The translations under genes and the position numbers were made by a program. Under the pieces are notes generated by a model that did no database searches, was not told the origin of the DNA, and worked only from the letters and a program-made list of their open reading frames with translations. A stretch of DNA of 64,000 nt from Idiomarina sp. A28L (lineage in GTDB: Bacteria > Pseudomonadota > Gammaproteobacteria > Enterobacterales > Alteromonadaceae): NCBI RefSeq assembly GCF_000218785.1, contig NZ_AFPO01000007.1:1-64000 (forward strand). The letters are read 5' to 3'. Every line of letters starts with the position of its first letter. Positions within the stretch are counted from its first letter, which is position 1. This document shows, piece by piece, positions 9,011-18,330 of the stretch.

Positions 9011-9139
9011 TGCCGTCCGGAGGCAAAGGCCAGAGGTTCGACAAAATGGCAGAAAGCCATTTTAGACGCATGAGCGCAGCGAATGCGCCCTCAGGGTAAG
9101 CGCCCTGGATGGCGCGAATCAATCCTCTCGAGCCCGCCA
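9011..9139 (+). repeat. tRNA-Arg(CCG)-like 3' half split by an 80-bp insert
   Basis: The anticodon arm is TTGCC-GTCCGGA-GGCAA, with all five stem pairs intact but different from copies A and C. The T arm is AGAGG-TTCGA..AT-CCTCT, interrupted inside the T-loop by 9042-9121. The acceptor strand is changed to CGAGCCC and ends in GCCA. There is no 5' half. The paired changes in the anticodon stem suggest this copy descends from a different tRNA-Arg allele or has kept its fold. Confidence 0.75.
9042..9121 (+). repeat. 80-bp palindromic mini-element inside T-loop (copy 1)
   Basis: The insert starts CAAAATGGCAGAAAGCCATTTT (its first hairpin, stem AAAATGGC) and ends with a GCGCC-CTGGAT-GGCGC hairpin followed by GAATCA. 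It is about 85 percent identical to 16568-16649 and sits at exactly the same base of the T-loop. It has no coding capacity. It resembles the short REP-like palindromic repeats of gammaproteobacterial genomes. Confidence 0.7.
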
Positions 9140-9305
9140 TCAAATGCTTTCAGAGCATTTCCCTTAAAATTCCGTTAGTTTTCTTTCCGTGAGTTGAAGT
9201 CGTTCTGGATATTTAAGACTTACCAGTTCTAAAGTATAAATAAGTGTTGCATTAAATCTTTTATGTTTTACCTTTATACGAAGACTTATTTATTGGATGT
9301 GAATT

Positions 9306-9695
9306 TTGAAAACACCGTTGACAGTGCTATACGCAGAAGACGATCCAGACATTCAGATGATTGCGTCTATGGCGTTAGAGGATATTGGCGGGTTCGAGCT
9401 CCATTTCTGCAATGATGGCCGCGAGGTAGTTGCCAAGCTAGAAAACCTTCAGCCTGACTTGATTTTACTCGACGTCATGATGCCAAATATGGACGGCCCA
9501 ACAGCTTTTAAGGAGCTGAAGAAACGCCACTGCGATAACCTAGCCCCAGTTGTGTTTATTACTGCAAAAGCATCATCACACGAGATCGCTCGCCTCATGG
9601 CAATGGGAGCTATTGGTGTCATTACCAAGCCTTTTGATCCTATGACCCTTGCAGATAACGTAATGACTTACTGGAAAAGGTCTAAAAATGAATAA
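9306..9695 (+). CDS. Single-domain response regulator (CheY-like)
   Basis: The 129-residue protein is one receiver domain. Acidic residues are AEDD near the N-terminus, the phospho-acceptor Asp is in LILLDVMMPNMDGP (about residue 57), Thr is in VVFITAKA, and Lys is in GVITKPFDP. It has no output domain, so it acts by binding a partner or passing phosphate to an Hpt domain. The start is TTG, since no in-frame ATG is available and GGATGTGA lies upstream. Its last 8 bp overlap the next gene, which begins with an Hpt domain, so the two likely form a phosphorelay. Confidence 0.85.
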   Translation: MKTPLTVLYAEDDPDIQMIASMALEDIGGFELHFCNDGREVVAKLENLQPDLILLDVMMPNMDGPTAFKELKKRHCDNLAPVVFITAKASSHEIARLMAMGAIGVITKPFDPMTLADNVMTYWKRSKNE

Positions 9696-11388
9696 ACCGA
9701 ACCAGGAAACTTTGGATGAGTTAAAAGCTATCTATGTTCAAAAAATCAAGGCTGAATTTCCCAAACAATTAAAGAACTTCAGCGATAAAAATGCCAAAGA
9801 ACATCAGCTGTCTCAACTAAGAGGCTACTTGCACAAGCTTGTTGGCTCGGGTGAAAGTTTCGGTTATACAGACATAACACATACTGCCAGAGCTGCCGAG
9901 TCTATCGCTACATCATTAATGAGTGAGTCGACAAAAGATAAGCCTTCGAGGCTAACTTACTTAGTTAAATTGCTCGAAAAACTTGCTGGTATTGTTGATA
10001 AAATAGAAATAGAAAGCCCTGTAACCCTGCACTCTGGGGCAAACTTTACGGACCGTCAATCGAACGCAAAACTACTGACGGTAGGCCAAGCGCATATCGC
10101 GAAAACTGAACGAAAGCATACGATATGCGTTTGGGTAATTGACGACGATGAGTCAGTAGCCGCCCAGTTGAGTGAACAATTGTTAAGTTTTGGTTTTGAT
10201 GTGGCGTATTTTTTAAGTTGCGCCGCATTTAAGCAGGCGCTGTTATCTTCTCAGCCCCACTTTGTGATTGCCGATGTCAGACTCGAAGACAATTCTGATT
10301 TCTATCGATGCGCTGACTTGCATCGTATTGACCTTAAGTCGTTCGGACTGATTATAATGTCAGCGTTTGATGATTTTCATGCGCGTATCAAAGCGGTACG
10401 CAGTGGAGCAATAACATACCTTCAAAAGCCAATAAACGTAGCTCGAGTTGCAAGTTTTATCCATGAGCATAAAAATAAAATTCAATTGCACCCAGAACGA
10501 ATTTTAATCATAGATGATGACACCGATTTAAGCGCACTCTACAAATCTCAGCTTGAAGCTGCTGGCATGGCAGTACACAACCTTTCTGATCCAAGGAAAG
10601 TTATGGCTGCAATACAAGAATACCAACCAGACTTGGTGCTTATTGACCTATACATGCCAGACTTTAGTGGCATGGAGCTCGCTGCGGTAATACGGCAGTT
10701 TGATAACTTCACATCATTACCTATCGTATACATTTCTTCTGAAACCGATAACCAGCGTCAAAGCAAAGCCATTGCTACAGGTGGTGCTGACGAATTCATC
10801 ACTAAACCAGTGTCAGCTGACATACTAATTACTGCTCTAAGAACGCGAGTGAAACGAGCTCGTCAACTTAACGCATTGATAAGTAAAGACAGCTTAACGG
10901 GATTACTTAAACATAGTGCAATTAAAGAGGCAGTAAAAAGTGAAATTGCACGAACCTCTCGAGATCGACAAAGTCTTTGTATTAGTATGCTTGATATTGA
11001 CCGCTTTAAGCGTGTTAACGACACCTACGGGCATGCCGTTGGTGACACCGTTATTGAATCCCTCGCCAATTTACTGACGCAACGCGTTCGTCAGACAGAC
11101 CACGTAGGTCGTTATGGCGGTGAAGAGTTTATGTTGGTCATGCCTGGTTGTGATGCTGAATCAGCGCAAGTTATTTTGGACGATATTCGTGAGCGTTTTT
11201 CAAATATTGAATTTACGGTTGGTAATAAAGGATTTCATTGCACCGTATCTGCAGGATTTGTCCAACTAGAAGCTTCCGTTTTTTTGCCGACTGCAGATTC
11301 ACTAGTGGAACACGCAGACAGTGCTCTGTATGAAGCAAAGAACACAGGGCGAAATCGCGTTGTGCAATCTATAACAGCTAGAATTTAA
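9688..11388 (+). CDS. Hpt-REC-REC-GGDEF diguanylate cyclase
   Basis: The 566-residue multidomain signalling protein starts with an Hpt-like domain (phosphorylatable His49 in YLHKLVGSGESFG). Receiver 1 (about 145-265) has the phospho-Asp in VIADVRLED. Receiver 2 (about 270-390) has it in VLIDLYMPDFSGM. A GGDEF domain (about 400-560) has the active motif GRYGGEEF near residue 480 and an inhibitory-site RQTD five residues before it. It should make c-di-GMP under phosphorelay control. It overlaps the CheY-like gene by 8 bp. No histidine kinase is encoded nearby, so its phosphate donor lies elsewhere or was lost. Confidence 0.9.
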   Translation: MNKPNQETLDELKAIYVQKIKAEFPKQLKNFSDKNAKEHQLSQLRGYLHKLVGSGESFGYTDITHTARAAESIATSLMSESTKDKPSRLTYLVKLLEKLAGIVDKIEIESPVTLHSGANFTDRQSNAKLLTVGQAHIAKTERKHTICVWVIDDDESVAAQLSEQLLSFGFDVAYFLSCAAFKQALLSSQPHFVIADVRLEDNSDFYRCADLHRIDLKSFGLIIMSAFDDFHARIKAVRSGAITYLQKPINVARVASFIHEHKNKIQLHPERILIIDDDTDLSALYKSQLEAAGMAVHNLSDPRKVMAAIQEYQPDLVLIDLYMPDFSGMELAAVIRQFDNFTSLPIVYISSETDNQRQSKAIATGGADEFITKPVSADILITALRTRVKRARQLNALISKDSLTGLLKHSAIKEAVKSEIARTSRDRQSLCISMLDIDRFKRVNDTYGHAVGDTVIESLANLLTQRVRQTDHVGRYGGEEFMLVMPGCDAESAQVILDDIRERFSNIEFTVGNKGFHCTVSAGFVQLEASVFLPTADSLVEHADSALYEAKNTGRNRVVQSITARI

Positions 11389-11606
11389 GAAAACCCTTAA
11401 ACCTTTGTAAGCACTGATTTTCCGAGCCTTTTAAATCGATGGCCTTGGGAGACGATGTTCTTGCATACAGGAAAAGTATTCAGCTTCAATGGAATATTAT
11501 CTGAAGTATAAAACTATTTATCTCGTAGGATAAATCTGATAATTTTAACCTTAAATAGTAGTTATACTACAGCTCAGTAAACTAGCGGAGAGAGGGCTTT
11601 AACAGC

Positions 11607-14054
11607 ATGAATACGTTTGAATCTCTAGTTAAGAGCTATCAGCAACGACTATTGGCTTATAGCGATGAGCTTGAACAACTTGCAGAAGGCACTTCGCTTT
11701 GGTCATGTTCAAATATTTTAGAGATTAAACACATTGCCCATCGTCTCTCTGGTTCGGGTAGAGCTTATAATTTTCCTGAAATATCTCGCATTGCAAAACA
11801 GCTCGAAATCTATTGCGAACTGCTTGAGCAAAGCCCTGATCCAAAAAATATACAGCAGCTTCAACATATTCCTTTTGCTGATATCATCAAGCAACTTGCA
11901 AATGAGCTAGAGAACGCAGGTCAAGCAGTGACAGACAAAGGCGCAAACCGACATGCTTCGCAAGTTGCGCCAAAACAGCAAAAACCACTAGACAACAACA
12001 GCATAAAGCTGCTGTTAATAGATGATGATAATGAGTTCTCGGCCCTATTAAGCAAGGCCTTAAAACAATATGGTTACCAAACTCATTTCCTGACAGATAT
12101 TTCACAGCTTACCGATGCAATAGAGCACCTTCGTCCCGATGCCATTTTAGTAGACATGGATTTCTATGGAGAGCGATTCGCGGGGGCCCGCCACGTAAAC
12201 CTGTGGCGAGAACGTTCAGGTTATCCATTACCCACTATATTTATTTCCTCACATAACAATTTTGATGTTCGTTTAGCTGCTGTTAAGGCTGGGGGCCACC
12301 ACTTTCTCAAAAAGCCTATTGATATGACTCGGCTCTCAGCCCTATTGCGAAAAGAGTTAGGCATTACGGAGCTAGAATCACCTTTCCGCATTTTGCTAGT
12401 AGACGACGATGAACATTTGTTGCAGTTATACCAAACTGTGCTAAGCCAAGACGATTACACCATTTTCACTGCAACGAGTGCAGAGCAAGCACTATGTTTA
12501 CTAAAGAACGAAAATCCCGAGTTGATTTTAATTGATATTTTTATGCCAGAGTGCAGTGGTCTTGAGCTAGGCCGCCTGATTCGCCAGCACGAAGAGTACT
12601 TCGACACAGCAATTTTGTTCATGTCGAGTTCGTCAGACACAGATGTTCAGTTAGCTAGCGCTCGCCTTTCTCAAGACGAATTCATTAGCAAACCCATTGA
12701 GCCGTGGCGTTTACGCATGGCGATTAGAGCCCGTGCAGAACATATTCGTCGACATAAAGATATCCAGCTAACCTTTGACGGAATAGAAATAGCTACCTTT
12801 GATCGACTGACCGCTTTACCCTTGCTAAAAAGTCTAGAGCAACGACTTGACTCTTTACTACAAAAAGAACAACGCGAAGGGGCCTTGCTCAAGCTTGATA
12901 TTCGTAACTTTCATACTATTAACAATTTACATGGTCCTTATAGAGGCGACGGACTACTTCAGGCAATTGCATGGCGTTTAAGCGAAGCAATTGCAGACAG
13001 GGGGGCTATTTACAGAGCGACGGCTGATGAGTTTTATGTGCTGATCGATCAATGCAACTCATCAGCAGAAATCAAGGAGTGTATAGAGACTATCCACGCA
13101 TGTTTTATAGAAAAATACAACTTTGATGGCGAACAGAGCATATCAATTACTGCAGACTTCGGTGTTATTTTATTCTCGCCTCAAGTCACTAAAGTTACAG
13201 ATATGTTAGCTCATGCTGAAACCGCCCTATTTCAGGCAAAATCGCAAACAGCCGCTTCGACCGTTTACTTTGATGCAAGCATGCGAACATGGGAAGAGAA
13301 GCGTTTTAATCTTGCTCAAGAACTTGAGCTAGCCTTCCTTAATCAGGAGTTCAACGCTTTTTACCAGCCAATTTTTTCTGTTCACGAGCAGAAGGTCGTA
13401 GGTTTTGAAGCACTTGTTCGATGGCAGCACCCAACCCGCGGGCTAGTCGGCCCCGGTGAGTTTATTCCTGCTCTTGAAAATAGCGGCCATATCACGAAAC
13501 TCACCGTATTCATGCTAGAGCGGGCTTTAATGCAACTTGCTCAGTGGCAAAAACAACAACCCGATTTATTTATGTCGATTAATTTGTCCGCTTTAGATAT
13601 CGAATCACCTCGCTTTCTAGATGTGCTGTCAAAGGCCCTAAAACGTCATGATGTGAATCCGCAAACTGTTGTGCTTGAAATTACGGAAACAACTTTACTC
13701 GCTAATTGGCAGCAAGCCAGCAAGGTAATTCAGTCAATCAAGAGCATGGCGGTAAAGTTGGCGCTCGATGACTTTGGAACCGGTTTTAGCTCACTGAATT
13801 ATTTGGGCCGTATCGACGCGGAAAAACTAAAAATAGATCGAAGTTTTATTGATGGCTGGTCGAGAAGCGGTGATGCCCGTCTGTTGAGCGCTATGATTCA
13901 ACTTGGAAAGAGCATGGGCATGACGGTAGTTGCTGAGGGAGTTGAGCAACAGAAGGAGCTGCTTTTTCTGCAGGAACTACAATGTGATTACTATCAGGGT
14001 TTTTTGTCTGCCAAACCGATGCTGCCAGCTGCAATCGAAACTCAGTTTTTATAA
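11607..14054 (+). CDS. Hpt-REC-REC-GGDEF(degenerate)-EAL phosphodiesterase
   Basis: The 815-residue protein shares the Hpt-REC-REC layout of its upstream neighbour. The Hpt His45 is in AHRLSGSGRAYNF. Receivers lie at about 131-250 (Asp in ILVDMDFYGE) and 255-380 (Asp in ILIDIFMPECSGL). The GGDEF domain has TADEF in place of GGDEF, so cyclase activity is probably lost. The EAL domain (about 560-810) keeps FEALVRW, LEITETTLL, LDDFGTGFSSL, LKIDRSFID and AEGVEQ, the full metal and catalytic set, so it should degrade c-di-GMP. Cyclase and phosphodiesterase under matching phosphorelay inputs would act as an opposing pair. Confidence 0.9.
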   Translation: MNTFESLVKSYQQRLLAYSDELEQLAEGTSLWSCSNILEIKHIAHRLSGSGRAYNFPEISRIAKQLEIYCELLEQSPDPKNIQQLQHIPFADIIKQLANELENAGQAVTDKGANRHASQVAPKQQKPLDNNSIKLLLIDDDNEFSALLSKALKQYGYQTHFLTDISQLTDAIEHLRPDAILVDMDFYGERFAGARHVNLWRERSGYPLPTIFISSHNNFDVRLAAVKAGGHHFLKKPIDMTRLSALLRKELGITELESPFRILLVDDDEHLLQLYQTVLSQDDYTIFTATSAEQALCLLKNENPELILIDIFMPECSGLELGRLIRQHEEYFDTAILFMSSSSDTDVQLASARLSQDEFISKPIEPWRLRMAIRARAEHIRRHKDIQLTFDGIEIATFDRLTALPLLKSLEQRLDSLLQKEQREGALLKLDIRNFHTINNLHGPYRGDGLLQAIAWRLSEAIADRGAIYRATADEFYVLIDQCNSSAEIKECIETIHACFIEKYNFDGEQSISITADFGVILFSPQVTKVTDMLAHAETALFQAKSQTAASTVYFDASMRTWEEKRFNLAQELELAFLNQEFNAFYQPIFSVHEQKVVGFEALVRWQHPTRGLVGPGEFIPALENSGHITKLTVFMLERALMQLAQWQKQQPDLFMSINLSALDIESPRFLDVLSKALKRHDVNPQTVVLEITETTLLANWQQASKVIQSIKSMAVKLALDDFGTGFSSLNYLGRIDAEKLKIDRSFIDGWSRSGDARLLSAMIQLGKSMGMTVVAEGVEQQKELLFLQELQCDYYQGFLSAKPMLPAAIETQFL

Positions 14055-14072
14055 AAAAGCGCATTGAACTAC

Positions 14073-14522
14073 TTATTTTCGTAGGCGCTCTTTCACTGCT
14101 CTTAAAAGCTGACCTGGCTCAAGATTCGATTTACGAATAGCTAAATCAATATGCTGCAACTCTTCTCTGCTTATGTCTCTTCCTGATAACACCAAAATAT
14201 ATGCTTGAGGTTGGTACTGCTTAATATCTGCCATCAACTCCCATCCTGAGCCGTCAGGTAGGCCGATATCTAAAATGACCGCATCAAAAGTGCCTACCAT
14301 CACTTTTGTACGAGCTTCTTGAACTGACTGGGCTGAGTAAAGCTGAAATCCATCACCTGCCATCGCCGAAATGACTTGGTGCAAGTCATAATCGTCTTCT
14401 ACATGCAGCACCTGAATAGGTCTGTTTAAATTCCCTAAACGCTGAGCTATTGTGCGCAGTAAACCCTCTTTCTGGATAGGCTTTGCCAACCAGTCGATGT
14501 GTGATGCATCTGTAGTGGCCAA
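14073..14522 (-). pseudogene. C-terminal remnant of a tandem-receiver protein (hybrid kinase tail)
   Basis: The first 30 residues (DWLAKPIQKEGLLRTIAQRL) are the last strand and helix of one receiver domain, and a complete receiver follows (VEDD; Asp in AVILDIGLPDGSGW; Ser in LVLSGRD; no clear KP motif, LAIRKS instead). An in-frame TAG lies directly upstream and the putative start is TTG, so the N-terminal part, probably a sensor kinase and first receiver, has been removed. The cut lies at an inverted repeat (14514-14537) next to hip module 2. It may be the kinase partner once used by the two Hpt proteins upstream. Confidence 0.65.
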
Positions 14523-14537
14523 CTAAATTTGGCCACT
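14514..14537. repeat. Inverted repeat at the receiver truncation point
   Basis: AGTGGCCAA and TTGGCCACT are perfect 9-bp arms around CTAAAT. The repeat spans the point where the receiver fragment's frame breaks off, so it may mark the recombination junction that brought in hip module 2. A transcript hairpin is another option. Confidence 0.5.
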
Positions 14538-14713
14538 GTTGAGGCCTGGGTATACTAGATACTCTAATCTATAGTCCTAACGAAACAGAATACGCACCCC
14601 GAACCAGTAGTTTGATTCGGTTTTATACGGAAAAGATGTCCAAATAAAGTAGATTATTACCGCTTTATGGTCTATCTTACAGCAATAACAGTATCAAACT
14701 ACCGAGCGCCACT

Positions 14714-16045
14714 ATGGAAACCGTAACGCTACAACTCTTCAATCGAGGCAAATGGTGGGATGCCGCAGAGCTTAGCTTTGATGGCGATAAAATGAATAGC
14801 CACGTTACTTTATCCTACCTACCCGATTACATTAGGCATGTGCTGAGCTACGCAAGAAAGGATTGTTGGGCGTGCAGTGTAAATGCGCCCGTTACTATCG
14901 TTCCTATTGATTATCCAAGTTGGCCTGCGCTGCTAGACGACTTACTACCCGCAGGTGAATCGCGCACATGGTGGCTCAATTACCTGAACGTCAGCAGAAG
15001 TAGCGAATTTGAGCAAAATTATGCACTTCTTACGAAAGCATGCATGGCGCCTATTGGGAACTTACGAATTAAGGAAGCCGCTGAGCAAATCCGCTACGAT
15101 ACCGCCCGCCGTTTTTCCATCGATTCTGTGGTTGAGTTGCAACACGATTTCTTAGAGTATGCGAACGAGCACGGTGCTGCAGTAGGTGGTGCAACCGGCG
15201 CTGGCGGTGTTGCTCCGAAGTTGCTTCTGATGGTTGACGATAACCAAGTGTTCATTGACGGCGATTTTGCTGGGAATCCCCTCTCTGCTTTGCCATATCT
15301 TACGAAATTCGCGAGAAATACACGTTCACCGCGCGACAATAATGTTCTGCGAGCTGAAGGCGTGTTTTATCAGGCTCTAGCAGAAATACTCGCAGATACC
15401 GATGTTGAAACTATTGATGTAACGCGCATGATGATGCGTGAACACCAAGGTCAGGTTAGCCTATGGTTACCTCGTTTCGACACTGCTGTAGAAAATTCCG
15501 TAGCCACCCGCATTGGTTTAGAGAGTGTTTATTCAATTATTAATGCAGCGCCCGGTAGCTACCACGATCACTTCATTGTAATGAAAGCCGTTTGGCAGAA
15601 GATAAAAGACACCACGAAGATGTCCAGCTTCGAATTCGCAACACAATACCTAGCACGCGATTTACTAAACCTAATTTTTGGTAACTCCGATAACCATGGT
15701 CGAAATATGTCGTTCTTAAAGTTCGAAGATGATATTCGATTCGCTCCTATTTATGATTTTGCACCAATGAAAGCAGATCCAGAAATGGTCACTCGTTTAT
15801 TCAAGTGGGGCGAAAACTGTGAGCGTAGCGGAACGGTAAGATTCGACCAAGTCGTCGAAAAACTTGAGGGCTTTGGTGAGCCTCAAGCGCTATTGGCTTA
15901 CTTACAAAACCTAGCAGCGCCGCTCATAGAGATACCTAGCTTACTGAAAAAATTCAATTGCCCAGATGAGATACTTAACTTCCCTGCCATTGGGTTTGAC
16001 CATGTACAACAAAAACTCATGAACTACGGAGTTTACAATGCATAA
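14714..16045 (+). CDS. HipA-family kinase toxin, module 2 (hipA-hipB order)
   Basis: The 443-residue HipA-like protein has the catalytic segment NLIFGNSDNHGRNMSFL and the metal-site APIYDFAPM, both hallmarks of HipA_C kinases. The N-terminal domain (about 1-110) is divergent. The glycine-rich loop reads GGATGAGGVAPKLLL and lacks the Ser that E. coli HipA autophosphorylates, so its control may differ. The antitoxin-like gene follows and overlaps by 8 bp (ATGCATAA), the reverse of classical hipBA. Decayed pieces of this module occur at 5.3, 22.0, 27.3 and 34.7 kb, so it is the intact representative of a dispersed element. Confidence 0.85.
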   Translation: METVTLQLFNRGKWWDAAELSFDGDKMNSHVTLSYLPDYIRHVLSYARKDCWACSVNAPVTIVPIDYPSWPALLDDLLPAGESRTWWLNYLNVSRSSEFEQNYALLTKACMAPIGNLRIKEAAEQIRYDTARRFSIDSVVELQHDFLEYANEHGAAVGGATGAGGVAPKLLLMVDDNQVFIDGDFAGNPLSALPYLTKFARNTRSPRDNNVLRAEGVFYQALAEILADTDVETIDVTRMMMREHQGQVSLWLPRFDTAVENSVATRIGLESVYSIINAAPGSYHDHFIVMKAVWQKIKDTTKMSSFEFATQYLARDLLNLIFGNSDNHGRNMSFLKFEDDIRFAPIYDFAPMKADPEMVTRLFKWGENCERSGTVRFDQVVEKLEGFGEPQALLAYLQNLAAPLIEIPSLLKKFNCPDEILNFPAIGFDHVQQKLMNYGVYNA

Positions 16046-16316
16046 TCTATCAGCTGATGAACGCAAAGCGCTCATAGCGCAAATCGATGAAGCCTTAGCT
16101 TCCAACACCATGTCGATTGGTGAGGCAATAAAGAAAATCAGAACCGAGCTCTATGGGATGAATCAAAACGATTACGCCAAATTTATCAATGTCTCCGACA
16201 AAACCTTACGCGATGTTGAAAAGGGGAATACCGATGCGCGGCTATCCATTATTAACAAATTACTTGCGCCGGGAAGTTTTCAAGTGAGCGCTCGAGTGGT
16301 GAAAAGGGTGATTTAA
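16038..16316 (+). CDS. HipB-like helix-turn-helix antitoxin, module 2
   Basis: The 92-residue protein has an N-terminal helix (SADERKALIAQIDEALAS) and an Xre-type domain (GEAIKKIRTELYGMNQNDYA, then VSDKTLRDVEKGNTDARLS) in which MNQNDYAKFINVSDKTLRDVE is the helix-turn-helix. CGGAG precedes the ATG, which overlaps the hipA stop. It should bind HipA and repress the operon. Its last 68 codons are duplicated at 5288-5494 and its first part recurs at 21976 and 27316. A perfect 20-bp palindrome begins at its stop codon. Confidence 0.8.
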   Translation: MHNLSADERKALIAQIDEALASNTMSIGEAIKKIRTELYGMNQNDYAKFINVSDKTLRDVEKGNTDARLSIINKLLAPGSFQVSARVVKRVI

Positions 16317-16535
16317 TGTCGAAATATTTCGACATAGAAAGTCAGGTTTTTTGTTCACCAAAAATATTTTTGTCGTGGCTAAAGGTCAAAAACTCGACTT
16401 TTTGAAACCGCTTTATGTGACACGATTTTGCATAGAACGATCTAAAACGGTGTAAAATGCCGGTAAAAACCCCTTCAAAAACCCACTTAACCTACTGTTT
16501 TTACTGAACATGCCGATTTACCCCCACTATCCTTT

Positions 16536-16667
16536 CTGCACTCCGGAGGCAGAGGTCAGAGGTTCGACAAAATGGCAGGAAGCCATTTTGGACGCGCGAG
16601 CATAGCGAGTGCGCCCCGAAGGGGTGAGCGCCATGGATGGCGCGAATCAATCCTCTCGGGCGCGCCA
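16536..16667 (+). repeat. tRNA-Arg(CCG) 3' half split by an 82-bp insert
   Basis: It has anticodon arm CTGCA-CTCCGGA-GGCAG, variable loop AGGTC, and T arm AGAGG-TTCGA..AT-CCTCT interrupted by 16568-16649. Acceptor CGGGCGC, discriminator G and CCA follow. With the insert removed it differs from copy A (5714-5763) at two positions, which form one base pair in the anticodon stem (C-G in A, T-A here). No 5' half is present. Confidence 0.8.
16568..16649 (+). repeat. 82-bp palindromic mini-element inside T-loop (copy 2)
   Basis: It has three hairpins in a row: AAAATGGC-AGGAA-GCCATTTT, a central GCGCCCC-GAAG-GGGTGAGC part, and GCGCCAT-GGAT-GGCGC, then GAATCA. The same element, at the same T-loop base, is at 9042-9121. 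The uninterrupted form at 5714-5763 gives the empty-site sequence. It has no coding capacity. Confidence 0.75.
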
Positions 16668-16700
16668 TTAAAGCCTTTCATAGCAACACCCTATCAGTTT

Positions 16701-17059
16701 CATTACTTCTTCCTGATATTAATTAAGGTCATTATTACATGACTAAAGACCTCTGCCCGAAATCGCAAAAACCCCATCAAAACTAGCCTGTGACACAGGC
16801 GTGACAAATCTGTGACAGGAATTTTTGTTGCGATTTTCAAGGCTCTAATTTTTGACCTTTATCCACAAATTCCGTCTGCAGTAATTGACGTTGACTAATA
16901 TTTACCATAAAAGGTGCCGGTAAATCTCAGGCCTTACCACATCGCGCGCTCGCCAAAAAATTAGGCCGTAGTAACGACAATGAAGTTCATGATTTATTGG
17001 CAAATCTCTAAGATAGATTTACCTTAAAAAGGTAGCTAAAGTATAGGGTAAATAGCAAA
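16701..17059. other. Intergenic stretch downstream of copy C
   Basis: No full gene is seen. There is a cluster of TGTGACA repeats with a GCCTG-TGACA-CAGGC inverted repeat (about 16787-16822) and a partial TCAGGCCTTACC motif at about 16927-16939. A short frame ending about 17011 (ALAKKLGRSNDNEVHDLLANL) looks like the C-terminus of a lost protein of unknown family. Confidence 0.35.
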
Positions 17060-17830
17060 GTGGCCAAGATTCCCATGCAAAATTGTAAAAACTGCAACAC
17101 ACCGGTAGCCGATACGGCTCGCTATTGCGATCAATGTGGGCAAGCAACTGAACTCAAGAGCTTTGGTATTTGGAATGCTACTCATAGCTTCTTTGATCAG
17201 TATATTGCGCTTGAAGGCACTGCGTGGCGAACGCTACGAAAGCTTGTTACGGAGCCTGGAGAACTTTCCATAACCTATATGGAGGGGCAAAGAGCTTCTT
17301 TTGTAGGCCCTATTCGGTTGTTCTTTTCAACTAGCTTTGTTTTTATCTTGCTCATGTCTTTGATGCTAGAAAATAGCTTAGCTCTGAAAACTTACTACAG
17401 TGATTTACTCTTTTCAGGCCAAGAAACGGTGGTTTTTGAGTTACTACAATCAGCCTTTGTTATTCTTGTTACTTTAACACTAAGCTATGCAGCTCTTGTT
17501 TGGCTCGTAAAGGCGATACATCACATCAATTTTGGCAATGCTTTACTGATAAGCCTACACTTTCACAGCTTTAGCATGCTTCTTATTCTTCTTGCTAGCT
17601 TATTATTCTGGTTTACGTCAGGCGCAGGGCAAGCCGCTGCGGAATGGTTCGTAGTTGCGGTGTTAACTGTGTACATGGCCATAATGCTTTGGCGCGTGAT
17701 TCAATATTCAAGCAAGCAGCATTCAGTTGTAAAAATAGTTTTAGTTTTGGGCATCATGGCGCTTTATTTGTTTTTCTATGTTGGCTTTATGCGTGGCTTC
17801 GTTGAAGGATTCTTCTCTAGAGGAATTTAG
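17060..17830 (+). CDS. DUF3667-like zinc-ribbon membrane protein
   Basis: The 256-residue protein opens with a zinc-ribbon (CKNC..., then CDQCGQ; two CxxC pairs at about residues 9-12 and 24-27). A motif LEGTAWRTLRKLVTEPGE, then YMEGQRASFVGPIRLFFSTSFVF, is typical of DUF3667 proteins, whose function is unknown. About five hydrophobic segments follow (roughly 87-105, 130-153, 160-188, 195-213, 225-245). GTG at 17060 is taken as start; an ATG at 17075 would still keep the first CxxC. It stands alone on its strand within the accessory region. Confidence 0.7.
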   Translation: MAKIPMQNCKNCNTPVADTARYCDQCGQATELKSFGIWNATHSFFDQYIALEGTAWRTLRKLVTEPGELSITYMEGQRASFVGPIRLFFSTSFVFILLMSLMLENSLALKTYYSDLLFSGQETVVFELLQSAFVILVTLTLSYAALVWLVKAIHHINFGNALLISLHFHSFSMLLILLASLLFWFTSGAGQAAAEWFVVAVLTVYMAIMLWRVIQYSSKQHSVVKIVLVLGIMALYLFFYVGFMRGFVEGFFSRGI

Positions 17831-17857
17831 TTTAAATTCCTCTAGAGCTCGATTTCA

Positions 17858-18157
17858 TCATTTATCAATACCGCCCATAATCCGCCACTCTATGGGGTTA
17901 GGAAACTTAGCGTCATTCAAGTTTTCTTGACTTAACTTCGCCTGATAAACGAGAACTTCCCTTCCCATACCTATTGTTATGTTGAGCGAATTATAAAACC
18001 CTTTAAATTTCCTTAAATCAACGTTGGCCGCCTCCGCTCTGCTCATACTCAAAGCATAGCCAGCAGTGCGAAAGGCATTCGTCATTGGGTTAACGGGCTC
18101 AGGCTCATTCACCGCGAATACACCGAATTTCATAGAACACGAAATGATAGCTAGCAA
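17858..18157 (-). CDS. Small, probably exported protein of unknown function
   Basis: The ~99-residue frame begins with a hydrophobic stretch (LLAIISCSMKFGVFA) followed by NEPEPVNPMTNAF, a plausible signal-peptide cleavage region. The frame stays open upstream through KLKLT, giving the lysines a signal peptide needs, but no ATG is present. The real start may be TTG at 18157 or a rare codon just upstream. The mature part (about 80 residues) matches no family known to me. It converges with the DUF3667 gene with a gap of only 27 bp. Confidence 0.4.
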   Translation of the reverse strand: MLAIISCSMKFGVFAVNEPEPVNPMTNAFRTAGYALSMSRAEAANVDLRKFKGFYNSLNITIGMGREVLVYQAKLSQENLNDAKFPNPIEWRIMGGIDK

Positions 18158-18330
18158 GGTTAATTTTAATTTGGATTTAATCCTAGATTCAAATAAGAAC
18201 TATACACATATGAAACATTAAATCGGCTTCATATACTCATTGACGGCTCTCATTAAAAGCCCCGCTTGGTTTTATGCTTGGTCAAAAGTCAAATACTAGT
18301 GCTTTTTATCTACCATATACTTTAACTTCT

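Larger units (their letters stand above)
8795..9225 (+). repeat. Repeat copy B (diverged)
   Basis: This is a worn copy of the unit seen at 5494-5851. It opens with TTTCGACATAAAAAGTCAGG, followed by TCGTGGCTAA.GTCAAA, then the tRNA-Arg-like segment (9011-9139) and the terminal motif at 9202-9225. It has no hipB-like coding part. Its base changes relative to A and C are spread evenly, so it is an older duplicate rather than a recent one. Confidence 0.65.
16110..16700 (+). repeat. Repeat copy C
   Basis: The copy contains most of the hipB-like coding sequence, the 20-bp palindrome at 16316-16335, about 130 bp nearly identical to copy A, and the tRNA-Arg-like segment with its insert. Similarity to A ends shortly after the CCATTAAAGCCTTTCA that follows the CCA. 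The unit from hipB-like gene to tRNA half therefore behaves as one repeated block of about 490 bp, not counting the insert. Confidence 0.75.
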